From contig RPSH01000001.1 of NCBI GenBank assembly GCA_003946805.1, positions 124,001 through 188,000 on the forward strand: a DNA stretch of 64,000 bases, given 5' to 3'. The first letter of the stretch is position 1; every line of letters starts with the position of its first letter. This document shows positions 1-8,452 of this stretch, piece after piece. Origin of the DNA: Bacillus sp. 2B10 (lineage in GTDB: Bacteria > Pseudomonadota > Alphaproteobacteria > Sphingomonadales > Sphingomonadaceae). The notes below the pieces were generated by a model. The model had not been told where the DNA came from. It made no database searches and saw only the letters and a list, made by a program, of their open reading frames with translations. The translations under genes were made by a program, and so were the position numbers.

Positions 1-2
1 AT

Positions 3-620
3 CAGGAACGCTATGTCGTCACCACCGAACCCGATAGCGGGCAGGCGGTGACGCGGATCATCACCGCGCGGCTGTCGGGCGCGAGCGCGCTGAAGGTCGC
101 GTCGCTCACCGGCACGCTGCAGGCGAGCGCCAGCGACACGCGCGGCTTCGGCTGGCTGCGCTCGGACCAGGTGGTGAAGATGCCCTATGCGGTCGATTAT
201 TTCGTCGACCTGGGCGGGATCGGCGAGGGGCAGCTGAGCTGGTCGGCCGACACCCGCACGCTGGTGGTCGACGCCCCCGACGTCACGGTCGCGAAGCCCA
301 ATATCGACGAGGCGGCACGGACGCTGGTCCAGACCAATGGAGTCTACGTAACGCGCGAGGCGGCGGCGGCGCTGGCGCAGCGGGTGTCGAGCGTGGCGCA
401 GAACCGCGCCGAGCGCGAGGCGCGCAGCCCCGAACGGCTGGCACAGGCGCGCGAGATGGCGCGGGCTGGACTGGCACGGGTGCTGGCAGCGCCGCTGGCG
501 GCAGCGGGCGAGCGCGACGTGCGGGTGGTGGTGACATTTCCGGCGGAGCGGGGCTTGCGGGACGGGGAGCGCTGGGACGTGTCCGCCCCGCCGGCCGAGG
601 TGCTCGGCAATCGGCGGTGA
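3..620 (+). CDS. DUF4230-like protein, 5' truncated by window edge
   Basis: The reading frame is open from the first bases of the window (QERYVVTTEPDSG...) to a TGA at 618-620, so the gene starts upstream and only about 205 C-terminal residues are visible. The pattern 'RYVVTTEPDSGQAVTRIITA' and the later YFVDLGGI segment resemble DUF4230 proteins, which are usually anchored to the membrane at the missing N-terminus. Residues after about 100 are Ala/Arg/Glu-rich and probably helical. The function of the family is unknown. The assignment rests on general resemblance only. Confidence 0.55.
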   Translation, partial: QERYVVTTEPDSGQAVTRIITARLSGASALKVASLTGTLQASASDTRGFGWLRSDQVVKMPYAVDYFVDLGGIGEGQLSWSADTRTLVVDAPDVTVAKPNIDEAARTLVQTNGVYVTREAAAALAQRVSSVAQNRAEREARSPERLAQAREMARAGLARVLAAPLAAAGERDVRVVVTFPAERGLRDGERWDVSAPPAEVLGNRR

Positions 621-664
621 CAAGCCGGCTTCGGCACATTAGGGGCCGGTTCAAGATGAAATGC

Positions 665-779
665 CCGTTCGTCCTGAGTAGCTGTTGAGCCTGTCGAAAC
701 AGCGTATCGAAGGACTGCTTGGGGCAGGTGCTTCGATACGGGTCTTCGACTTCGCTCAGCCCCTACTCAGCACGAACGG
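665..779. repeat. 115-bp interspersed palindromic element, copy 1
   Basis: This 115-bp unit between the DUF4230 gene and nadA begins CCGTTCGTCCTGAGTAGC and ends CTACTCAGCACGAACGG. Its two halves are imperfect inverted repeats, both containing a CGTATCGAAG or CTTCGATACG core. Copies of the same length, in the opposite orientation, lie at 48297-48411 and 53476-53590. It ends about 25 bp before the nadA ribosome-binding site. Confidence 0.85.
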
Positions 780-813
780 AAGATGAGGTGGCATTTGCCA
801 GCTCGAGGAGACG

Positions 814-1812
814 ATGATGAACGCGCGCACCGAACTGCCCACCGGCACCGACCTGCTGGCCGAGATCGACCGGCTGCGCCGCGAGCGCAACGCCGTCATC
901 CTCGGTCATTATTACCAGAAGCCCGAGATACAGGACCTCGCCGATTTCGTCGGCGACAGCCTCGACCTGAGCCGCAAGGCGGCGGCGACCGATGCCGATG
1001 TCATCGCGTTCTGCGGCGTGCGCTTCATGGCGGAGACGGCGAAAATCCTGTCGCCCGACAAGACCGTGATCCTGCCCGACATGGACGCGGGCTGTTCGCT
1101 GGAGGACAGCTGCCCGCCCGAACAGTTCGCCGCGTTCCGCGCGCAGCATCCCGATCACATCGCGCTGACCTACATCAACTGTTCGACCGAGGTGAAGGCG
1201 CTCAGCGACATCATCGTCACCTCGTCGTCGGCGGAAAAGATCCTGTCGCAGCTGCCCGCCGACCAGAAGGTGATCTTCGGTCCCGACCGCAATCTGGGTG
1301 GATATCTGACGCGCAAGACCGGGCGCGAGATGCTGTTGTGGCCGGGCGTGTGCATCGTCCACGAAGCGTTCAGCGAAACCGAGTTGTTGAAGCTCAAGGC
1401 GCAATATCCCGGCGCGCCGGTCGCGGCGCATCCCGAATGCCCGGCGATCATCCTCGACCATGCCGATTATGTCGGGTCGACCAGCGGCATCCTCGCCTAT
1501 GCCGCCGACTTCCCCGGCGACACGCTGATCGTCGCGACCGAACCGCACATCATCCACCAGATGGAAAAGGCGCTGCCGCACAAGCAGTTCATCGGCGCGC
1601 CGGGCGCGGACGGCAACTGCAACTGCAACATCTGCCCGTATATGGCGCTCAACACGCTGGAAAAGCTCTACATCGCGTTGCGCGACCTGTCCCCCAGGAT
1701 CGAGATCGAGGAAGGGCTGCGGGTGCGCGCCAAGGTGTCGCTCGACCGGATGCTGGCGATGGCGAGCGGGACGGTGGGGCTGGGCGACCTGGGGCCGCTG
1801 CGCGCGGGATGA
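814..1812 (+). CDS. nadA: quinolinate synthase NadA
   Basis: NadA condenses iminoaspartate with dihydroxyacetone phosphate to quinolinate, in de novo NAD synthesis in the cytoplasm, using a 4Fe-4S cluster. The 332-residue product shows the family hallmarks in order: GHYYQKPEIQ near the N-terminus, GDSLDLSRKA, the first cluster cysteine in TYINCSTEVK, the second in HPECPAI, and the third in the C-terminal CNCNICPYM. A GAGGAG-type site lies just upstream; the ATGs at 814 and 817 are both possible starts. No nadB or nadC is visible nearby. Confidence 0.97.
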   Translation: MMNARTELPTGTDLLAEIDRLRRERNAVILGHYYQKPEIQDLADFVGDSLDLSRKAAATDADVIAFCGVRFMAETAKILSPDKTVILPDMDAGCSLEDSCPPEQFAAFRAQHPDHIALTYINCSTEVKALSDIIVTSSSAEKILSQLPADQKVIFGPDRNLGGYLTRKTGREMLLWPGVCIVHEAFSETELLKLKAQYPGAPVAAHPECPAIILDHADYVGSTSGILAYAADFPGDTLIVATEPHIIHQMEKALPHKQFIGAPGADGNCNCNICPYMALNTLEKLYIALRDLSPRIEIEEGLRVRAKVSLDRMLAMASGTVGLGDLGPLRAG

Positions 1813-1922
1813 TCCGCCGCTTGCCCCGGTAGCGCCGTCCGGCGGGAACCACCGGCCGGACCTGTGGGCCGGACGCGCGGCCGCTTGCGTGCGGGGGGCA
1901 GGGGTGCCAGCGTGGCAGGCCC

Positions 1923-2834
1923 ATGCCGATCGATCCGCCCGACGTGCACCGCCGCGAACTGCCGCCGCTGCCGGCACTCGCCAGTTTCCTCGCCGCGGTC
2001 GAGACGAGCAGCTTCTCGCGTGCGGCGCAGCGCATGGCGCTGACGCAGAGTGCGATCAGCCGGCAGATCGCGCTGCTGGAGGACTGGCTGGGCACGGAGC
2101 TGTTCGAACGGCGCGGGCGGCGGGTGACCCCGACCCCGGCGGCGATCGCCTATGCCGCGGCGGTCGGTCCGGCGGTCGAACGGGTGCGCAGCGCGACCCG
2201 CCGGCTGCTGGTCCCGCCCGACGACCGCGCGCTGACCATCGCGACGTTGCCCAGCTTCGGCATGCGCTGGCTGGCACCGCGGCTGCCGGGGCTGTCGGCG
2301 CGCCATCCCGAATTGCTGGTGAACATCGCCGCGCGGTCCTACACCTTCGATTTCGCCGGGGAACGCTTCGACGCGGCGATCCATTTCGGCCTGCCCGACT
2401 GGCCGGGGGCGGACCATGCGCTGCTGTTCCACGAGGATGTCGTGGCGGTGTGTTCGCCCGACTGGCTGGCGCAGCATCCGGTGGCGCGCCCGGCCGACCT
2501 GCCGCGCCACGCGCTGCTGTCGCTGGAGGCGCGGCCCGATGCATGGGGGCGCTGGTTCGCCGCCGCCGGCATGGCCGATGCGGCGGCGGAAGGGCCGGTG
2601 TACGAACATTTCCTGATGCTGGCGCATGCGGCGGCGGCGGGGATGGGGGTCGCGCTGATCCCGTCGTTCCTGATCCGCCCCGAACTGGCGGCGGGCACGC
2701 TGGTCGTGCCGCTCGCCGTGCCGCTCAGCGCGCGTGAGGCATATTACCTCGTCTGGCCGCGCGGCGGGGTGCGCAGTCCGTTGTTCGACCGGTTCCGCGA
2801 CTGGCTGCTGGACGAAGCCGCGTCGGAGGCGTGA
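1923..2834 (+). CDS. LysR-family transcriptional regulator (GcvA-like)
   Basis: This 303-residue protein has an N-terminal winged helix-turn-helix (about residues 15-75, with SFSRAAQRMALTQSAISRQI) and a C-terminal periplasmic-binding-like effector domain (about 100-290). The RSYTFDFAGERFDAAIHFG stretch is typical of the GcvA subgroup, which often controls amino-acid metabolism. The gene converges on the 2-oxoadipate operon and its 3' end overlaps that operon's last gene by 91 bp. A role as regulator of that operon is plausible, but only from position. Confidence 0.9.
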   Translation: MPIDPPDVHRRELPPLPALASFLAAVETSSFSRAAQRMALTQSAISRQIALLEDWLGTELFERRGRRVTPTPAAIAYAAAVGPAVERVRSATRRLLVPPDDRALTIATLPSFGMRWLAPRLPGLSARHPELLVNIAARSYTFDFAGERFDAAIHFGLPDWPGADHALLFHEDVVAVCSPDWLAQHPVARPADLPRHALLSLEARPDAWGRWFAAAGMADAAAEGPVYEHFLMLAHAAAAGMGVALIPSFLIRPELAAGTLVVPLAVPLSAREAYYLVWPRGGVRSPLFDRFRDWLLDEAASEA

Positions 2835-5689
2835 AGCCGCCGGTCGATCGCCTCGACCGGGTGGAGCGGGCGGCGGCCGGTCATCCGCTTCGTCTGGCAG
2901 CGGCAGGAAAAGCCGGTGGCGAGCATCGCGTCGTCCCGTGTCACCGCCGCCCAGCCGAGCGCGAAGATATCGTGCGACAGCCGCTGGTTGCGCGCCTCGT
3001 GCCCGAACATCCCGGCCATCCCGCAACAGCCGGTCTTCGTCGGGGTGGCGGCGATGCCGAACCCGGCCAGCGCCTCGGCCCAGTGCGACAGCGCCTGCGG
3101 GCGCAGCGCCTGTTCGGTGCAATGGCCGAGCAGCCGCAGCGGCTGCGGGTCGGGCGCCAGGGCAGGCACGCGACCGTTGCGCACGGCATCGGCCAGCACC
3201 GTCTCCAGCCCGGCGACCTCGATCGCGTCGCCGGTCGCCTCTGCATATTCCTGTGTGAACATCAGCGCGGTGGCGGCGTCGATCCCGATCAGCTGGACGC
3301 CGGTGTCGGCCAGCCCGCGCGCCTCGGCCATCCGCGCCACCGCCACCGCCACGAAGCGGTCGCGCATCCCCAGCAGGTGCAGCACCTTGCCGTTGCGCCG
3401 CGGCGGCACGCGCCACACGCGATGGCCGCAGGCAGTCAGGACGCGCGCGGCGGCGGCGGTCACCCCGCGATCGAAGCTGGCGGTGAAACTGTCCTCGACC
3501 AGCACGACGGTGTCTGCCCGGTCCTCTGCCGATAGCGCCGCCAGTCGTTTGGGGGTCGCGACCGGCGGCAATCTGTCGGTCTGCTTGGTAAAGGCGGGCA
3601 GGTCGACATAGCCGAGCGCCTGCGCCACGCCGGTGCGGGCGATCGCATTGGCGAACCGCGGCATCCGCCGTCCCGCCGCCAGCATCGCCTCCATCCGCGC
3701 GACGACATGGTGGGTCAGGGGGCGGGTGCGCTTCGCCCAGTGCCGCTCGGCAAAGCGCGACGCCATCGTCGGCACGTCGACCCGCACCGGGCACAGCGTC
3801 GTGCACGCCTTGCACGACAGACAGGTGGCGAGCGACGCCTGCGTATCGCGCTCGATCGCGGCGTGGTCGGCACGCTCGGCCGGGGTCGGGCGGGGAATCG
3901 AATCGAGCCGCGCCCATTCGCGCAGCAATGCCGCGCGGCCCTTGGGCGACTGGGCGCGGTCGCGCGTCGCCTTGTACGACGGGCACATCAGGTCCTGCGC
4001 GCTCCAGCCGAAACAGGCGCCGTTGCCGTTGCACGCCACCGCGCGGTCGAACGCCTGTGCATGCGGGGCGGCGATCCCGCGGTCGTGCTCCCCACGGAAC
4101 GGTACGCCGTCGATCCGGTCGACCGGTTGTCCGGCGGGCGCGGCGAGCTTGCCGGGATTGAGGCGGTTGTCGGGGTCGAACGCCGCCTTCAGCCGTTGCA
4201 GTTCGGGATACAGGCTGCCGAAGAACAGCGGCGAGAACTCCCCGCGATAGCCGCGGCCATGCTCGCCCCACAGCAGCCCGCCATAGGCCCTCGTCAGTTG
4301 CGCCACCGCGTCGGAGATCGGGCGGATCAGCGCCGCCTGATCGGGATCGCGCAGGTCGAGGAACGGGCGGACGTGCAGGCAGCCGACATCGGCATGGCCG
4401 AACATGCCATAGCTCAGGCCGTGGCCGTCAAGCAGCGCGCGGAACTCGGCGACGAAATCGGCCAGCCTTTCCGGCGGCACGGCGGTATCCTCGACGAAGG
4501 GCACCCCCTGCCGCGCGCCACCCAGCCGTGCGAGCAGCCCGACCGACTTCTCGCGCAGGCTCCACAACTGACCGATCGCTGCGTCGTCGCGCACGATCCG
4601 GCAATCGCCCTGCGGCCCGATCGCCGCCAGTGCGGCGAGACCGGCGTCGATGGCCGCATCGTCGTCGGCGGTGAATTCGACGAAGTTCATGGCGGCGACC
4701 GGCCTGTCGCTGCCGCCGAGCAGCCCTTCGACGCTCGCCCAGATGATGTCGTCCTGCGCGACGCCCAGCACCTTGTCGTCGATGATCTCGATCGCGACCG
4801 GATCGGCGGCGATCAGCCGCTGCACGTCGCGCATCGCGGTGTCGAACGCGGCGTAGCGGATCACCGCCAGCGCGCGCCTGGCGGGTTTGGGCGCGACCCG
4901 CAGCGTGATCGAGCGGATCAGCGCCAGCGTCCCCTCCGACCCGGCGAGCAGGAAGGCGAGGAAGAACCGGTCGGCATCGGCGTCATACGCCTTTTGCAGG
5001 TTATAGCCGGTCAGCCCGCGGTTCATGTCGGGAAAGGTCGCGGCGATATCGGCGGCGCGGGTGGTGACGATGCGCAGCGCCTCGCGGTGGATGGCGGCGA
5101 CGATGCCGCTGCCCGCGGCGATCGCCTCCGCCGCCGCCCGCGTCATCGGCTCGGCGCGCCATTCCGTCCCGTCGGACAATATCAGGTCGAGTGCGACGAT
5201 ATAGTCCGACGTCTTGCCCCAGCGGCGCGATCCCTTGCCCGACGCATCGGTCGCGACCATGCCGCCGATCGTCGCGCGGCTGGCGGTCGACACCATCGGC
5301 GGGAAGAAGCGGCCATGGTCCCCGAGGAACGCGTTGAGCTGGTCGAGGACGACGCCCGGCTCGACCGTCACGGTGTTTCGGTCCGGGTCGAACGCGCCGA
5401 TGCCGCGCATGTGGCGCGCGAAGTCGACGATGATCCCGTCGTTGAGCGACTGGCCGTTGGTCCCGGTATTGCCGCCGCGCGCGGTGAACGAGAGGTCGGT
5501 ATCGCGCACCGCGCGCACCAGCAGCGCGACGTCGCTCGCGCTGCGGGGATAGACGATCGCCGCCGGGCGCACCTGATAGATCGAATTGTCGGTCGCCGCG
5601 ACCTGCCGCGCGCCCAGCCCCGCCTCGACATCGCCGGCGAACCCGGCCGCCGTCAGCCGAGCGGACAGCGCATCGACCGCGGCCGTCAC
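2744..5689 (-). CDS. FAD/4Fe-4S D-2-hydroxyglutarate dehydrogenase, YdiJ-like
   Basis: This large flavo-iron-sulfur dehydrogenase (981 residues) has an N-terminal FAD-binding PCMH domain (ARGGNTGTNGQSLNDG, ATDASGKGSRRWGK), an FAD-oxidase C-terminal domain, a ferredoxin-like segment with CLSCKACTTLCPVRVD at about residues 623-637, and a C-terminal CCG domain with GCCGMAGMFGHE. E. coli YdiJ, of similar size and layout, oxidises D-2-hydroxyglutarate to 2-oxoglutarate. The GTG start overlaps the stop of the HglS-like gene by 4 bp (GTGA), which fits: HglS makes D-2-hydroxyglutarate. The last 30 or so residues, after RRPLHPVEAI, are low-complexity and antisense to the lysR 3' end, so they look like a read-through tail. 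Confidence 0.88.
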   Translation of the reverse strand: MTAAVDALSARLTAAGFAGDVEAGLGARQVAATDNSIYQVRPAAIVYPRSASDVALLVRAVRDTDLSFTARGGNTGTNGQSLNDGIIVDFARHMRGIGAFDPDRNTVTVEPGVVLDQLNAFLGDHGRFFPPMVSTASRATIGGMVATDASGKGSRRWGKTSDYIVALDLILSDGTEWRAEPMTRAAAEAIAAGSGIVAAIHREALRIVTTRAADIAATFPDMNRGLTGYNLQKAYDADADRFFLAFLLAGSEGTLALIRSITLRVAPKPARRALAVIRYAAFDTAMRDVQRLIAADPVAIEIIDDKVLGVAQDDIIWASVEGLLGGSDRPVAAMNFVEFTADDDAAIDAGLAALAAIGPQGDCRIVRDDAAIGQLWSLREKSVGLLARLGGARQGVPFVEDTAVPPERLADFVAEFRALLDGHGLSYGMFGHADVGCLHVRPFLDLRDPDQAALIRPISDAVAQLTRAYGGLLWGEHGRGYRGEFSPLFFGSLYPELQRLKAAFDPDNRLNPGKLAAPAGQPVDRIDGVPFRGEHDRGIAAPHAQAFDRAVACNGNGACFGWSAQDLMCPSYKATRDRAQSPKGRAALLREWARLDSIPRPTPAERADHAAIERDTQASLATCLSCKACTTLCPVRVDVPTMASRFAERHWAKRTRPLTHHVVARMEAMLAAGRRMPRFANAIARTGVAQALGYVDLPAFTKQTDRLPPVATPKRLAALSAEDRADTVVLVEDSFTASFDRGVTAAAARVLTACGHRVWRVPPRRNGKVLHLLGMRDRFVAVAVARMAEARGLADTGVQLIGIDAATALMFTQEYAEATGDAIEVAGLETVLADAVRNGRVPALAPDPQPLRLLGHCTEQALRPQALSHWAEALAGFGIAATPTKTGCCGMAGMFGHEARNQRLSHDIFALGWAAVTRDDAMLATGFSCRCQTKRMTGRRPLHPVEAIDRRLHASDAASSSSQSRNRSNNGLRTPPRGQTR

Positions 5690-7017
5690 GCCGCGTCGCG
5701 CAGGTGCGTTCGCAGCGCGGCGATCGACCGGGCCTCGGTCGCGGCATAGAGCGCCAGTTCGTCCTGCACCGGCGCGCCCAGCGCGGCCTCGAACGCCGCC
5801 TGCGCCGCCGCCGCGCCATAGCTGCGTTGTGTCGCGCCGCCGAGGTTCGACTGGAAGATGCCCGCGGCGCTGACCGGCAGGAAATCCTCGTACACCAGCG
5901 GTACCGCGCGTACCCGTCCCGCCGCGATCCAGTCGGTCAGGTCGCCGGTCCGCGGCGCGGCACCGATCGCTTTGTAGCGGAAATAGGCGAGACCCTGTTC
6001 GCGCAGGGCATCGATCGTGTCGGGGAAGTCGGCGAACGCATCCGCCAGCCGCGCGGCATAGTCGCCACTACCCTGCCGCGCCTGTGCCAGCAGCCGGTCG
6101 TAGAGCGCACGGCCCTTGGGCGTCAGCGCCGCGCCACGCTGTTCGATTTCGCCGAAGCGCGCGGTGTGCTGTCCGGGCTGGTCGCCGGGGAAGGTCACGC
6201 CCTCCTCGATCGCCTTGAAGCTGGTCTGGCGCAGCAGGATCGGGACGGCGCGCGGCGGCGGCCCCTCGATCACCGCCTTCGCATCGATCCCGCGGCGCTC
6301 CATCTCCGCCTGCGCGGCGTCGATGTCGAGCGTGCGCGGGGTCAGGTGGTTGATGTGCGGCCCACGGAACGCCACGATATCGGCGATCAGCCGGTGCGCG
6401 CCGTTCAGCCGGGCATAGCCGGCGGCATCGACCCGCGCATCGCCGTGCCAGCGAAAGGTTTCGAGCAGTCCGGCGACGAAGCGGTCGGCAGCGCCATCGT
6501 CCAGCCCGCCCTCGGCCTCGGCACGTTCGATCAGGCGGATGGCGTCGTCGGTGAAGATGCGGCGGGTGGACAGGATCGCCTCCGCCTCGGCGCGCAGCGC
6601 GTCGTCCCCGATCAGTTCGAGCCGCAGCAGCGAGGTGAAGACGCGGAACGGGTTGGCGGTGAGCGCCGCCGCGTCGATCGGGCGGAACGCGGTCGAATGA
6701 ACCGGCACGCCGGCCACCGACAGGTCGTAATAGCCGACCGGGTGCATCCCCATCACCGCAAAGGCGCGGCGCAGCATGGCGAGTTCGGCGGGCGTGCCGA
6801 CGCGGATCGCGCCGTGCCGCTCGACGTCGAGCCGGTCGAGTTCCCCTGCCGCCGCCAGATCCGCCGCGACATCGGGGCGCTCGGTCAGGGTGCGTTCGTT
6901 CACCTCGACGACGATCGACAGCAGGTCGCCGTAGAGCGGCACTTCGGCGCGGTACATCGCCGACATCGCTTCGGAAAAGCGGGTGCGGATGGCGTCGGAG
7001 GGGATGAAATCGGTCAT
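5686..7017 (-). CDS. hglS: 2-oxoadipate dioxygenase/decarboxylase (HglS/YdcJ, DUF1338)
   Basis: The 443-residue product closely resembles E. coli YdcJ and Pseudomonas HglS, an Fe(II) enzyme that converts 2-oxoadipate plus O2 to D-2-hydroxyglutarate and CO2. Diagnostic segments are VERHGAIRVGT (His68 and Arg72, matching a metal ligand and a substrate-binding Arg), GPHINHLTPRTLD (second His ligand), HTARFGEIEQRG (Glu ligand), VPVHSTAFRPID and YEDFLPVSAAGIFQSNLG. Two adjacent ATGs (7018-7020 and 7015-7017) follow a GGAAAG site; the inner one has the better spacing. It sits 13 bp after the aldehyde dehydrogenase stop and overlaps the YdiJ-like gene. Confidence 0.93.
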   Translation of the reverse strand: MTDFIPSDAIRTRFSEAMSAMYRAEVPLYGDLLSIVVEVNERTLTERPDVAADLAAAGELDRLDVERHGAIRVGTPAELAMLRRAFAVMGMHPVGYYDLSVAGVPVHSTAFRPIDAAALTANPFRVFTSLLRLELIGDDALRAEAEAILSTRRIFTDDAIRLIERAEAEGGLDDGAADRFVAGLLETFRWHGDARVDAAGYARLNGAHRLIADIVAFRGPHINHLTPRTLDIDAAQAEMERRGIDAKAVIEGPPPRAVPILLRQTSFKAIEEGVTFPGDQPGQHTARFGEIEQRGAALTPKGRALYDRLLAQARQGSGDYAARLADAFADFPDTIDALREQGLAYFRYKAIGAAPRTGDLTDWIAAGRVRAVPLVYEDFLPVSAAGIFQSNLGGATQRSYGAAAAQAAFEAALGAPVQDELALYAATEARSIAALRTHLRDAA

Positions 7018-7030
7018 CATACTTTCCGGA

Positions 7031-8452
7031 TCAGGCGGCAGGGGCGCGCAGCATCGGGCGCAATGCATCGGCATTGCCCGCGGCGCTGCCCGCCTCGAAA
7101 CTCGCCATCGGATAGGCGCAGTAATCGGCGGCGTAATAGGCGCTGGGACGGTGATTGCCCGAATCGCCGATCCCGCCGAACGGCTGCGCGCCCGCCGCGC
7201 CGGTGGTCGGGCGGTTGCGGTTGACGACGCCGGCGCGCGCCTCGACCACGAACCGGTCCCACAGCGCGTCGTCGGTGGTCAGCAGCCCGGCGGACAGGCC
7301 GAAGCGGGTGTCGTTGGCGGCGGCGACGGCGCTGTCGAAGTCGGCGACCCGGCGGACTTGCAGGACCGGCGCGAAGATTTCCTCGTCGGGTATGGTGACG
7401 CCGGTCACGTCGAGCAGCGCGGGGGTGACGAACGCGGCGCTGCGGCCGGCGACGCCGCCGAACGGCACGATCGCACGGGCCCCGGCGGCGCGCAGCGCGT
7501 CGACCTGCCGTGCGGCGGTCGCGGCGGCGGCGTCGGAAATCAGCGGCCCGATATAGGGATTCTCGTCCCAGTGCCCGATCGGCAGCTGCGGGATCAGCGC
7601 AACGACCGCGTCCACCACCGCATCGCCGAACGCACCCTCGGGCACGATCAGCCGCCGCGCGCACGAGCAACGCTGGCCGGTGGTGACATAGGCCGACTGG
7701 ACGATCGTCGCCGCGATCTCCGCCACGTCGCCGTCCCACGCGATCAGCGGGTTGTTGCCGCCCAGTTCGAGCGCGAGGATCACTTGCGGACGGTCGGCAA
7801 AGGCCCGGCGGAAATGTGTGCCGGTCGTTGCCGATCCGGTGAACAGCAACCCGTCGATGTCGGCCGCGACCAGCGCCTCGCCGGTGTCGCGCGCGCCCTG
7901 TACGACGCCCAGCACGCCCTCGGGCAGGCCGGCGTCGTGCCACGCCTGAGCCATCGCCGCGCCGACGGCGGGCGTCAGTTCGGACGGCTTGAACACCACC
8001 GTGTTGCCGGCCAGCAGTGCGGGGACGATATGGCCGTTGGGCAGGTGCCCGGGGAAGTTGTACGGGCCGAGCACCGCCATCACCCCGTGCGGGCGGTGGC
8101 GCAGCACCGACGCGCCGAACGGCATCGCGCCGTGCTTCTCGCCGGCACGCTCGGCCTGCGCGGCGATCGACAGTTCGACCTTGCCGACCATCGTGCCGAC
8201 TTCCTGCGTGGTTTCCCATAGCGGCTTGCCGGTCTCGCGCGCGATCAGTTCGGCGAGCGTGGCGGTGCGCTCCTTGAGCAGCGCGGCATAGGCGCGCGCG
8301 ACCGCCACCCGGTCGGCGACGCCGGTCCGGCGCCAGTCGCGAAACGCCGCCCGCGCCCGCGCCACCGCCGCATCGACCGCTTCACGGGTGGCGACGGGGC
8401 CGGACCAGACCGTCTCGCCGGTCGCGGGGCAGGTCGAGGTCAATATGTTCAT
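7031..8452 (-). CDS. AstD-like aldehyde dehydrogenase
   Basis: A 473-residue NAD(P)-dependent aldehyde dehydrogenase. Lys155 (FKPSE), the general base Glu229 (LELGG) and nucleophile Cys262 (GQRCSCARR) are present. LGPYNFPGHLPNGHIVPAL and the C-terminal GNHRPSAYYAADYCAYP are hallmarks of succinylglutamate-semialdehyde dehydrogenases (AstD). However, no astA, astB or astE is nearby, and the operon instead contains HglS and a D-2-hydroxyglutarate dehydrogenase. I infer it may oxidise 2-aminoadipate semialdehyde here. The ATG overlaps the aminotransferase stop by 4 bp (ATGA). Confidence 0.93.
   Translation of the reverse strand: MNILTSTCPATGETVWSGPVATREAVDAAVARARAAFRDWRRTGVADRVAVARAYAALLKERTATLAELIARETGKPLWETTQEVGTMVGKVELSIAAQAERAGEKHGAMPFGASVLRHRPHGVMAVLGPYNFPGHLPNGHIVPALLAGNTVVFKPSELTPAVGAAMAQAWHDAGLPEGVLGVVQGARDTGEALVAADIDGLLFTGSATTGTHFRRAFADRPQVILALELGGNNPLIAWDGDVAEIAATIVQSAYVTTGQRCSCARRLIVPEGAFGDAVVDAVVALIPQLPIGHWDENPYIGPLISDAAAATAARQVDALRAAGARAIVPFGGVAGRSAAFVTPALLDVTGVTIPDEEIFAPVLQVRRVADFDSAVAAANDTRFGLSAGLLTTDDALWDRFVVEARAGVVNRNRPTTGAAGAQPFGGIGDSGNHRPSAYYAADYCAYPMASFEAGSAAGNADALRPMLRAPAA

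Noticed and set aside
1810..1922. GC-rich inverted repeat after nadA as an intrinsic terminator
   Set aside because: A stem can be drawn (GTCCGGC...GGCCGGAC) but there is no T-tract, so I did not list it as a terminator.
1668..4271. An 867-codon minus-strand frame across nadA, lysR and the YdiJ-like gene
   Set aside because: It crosses three well-supported genes, contains no recognisable motif and is a GC-driven antisense frame.
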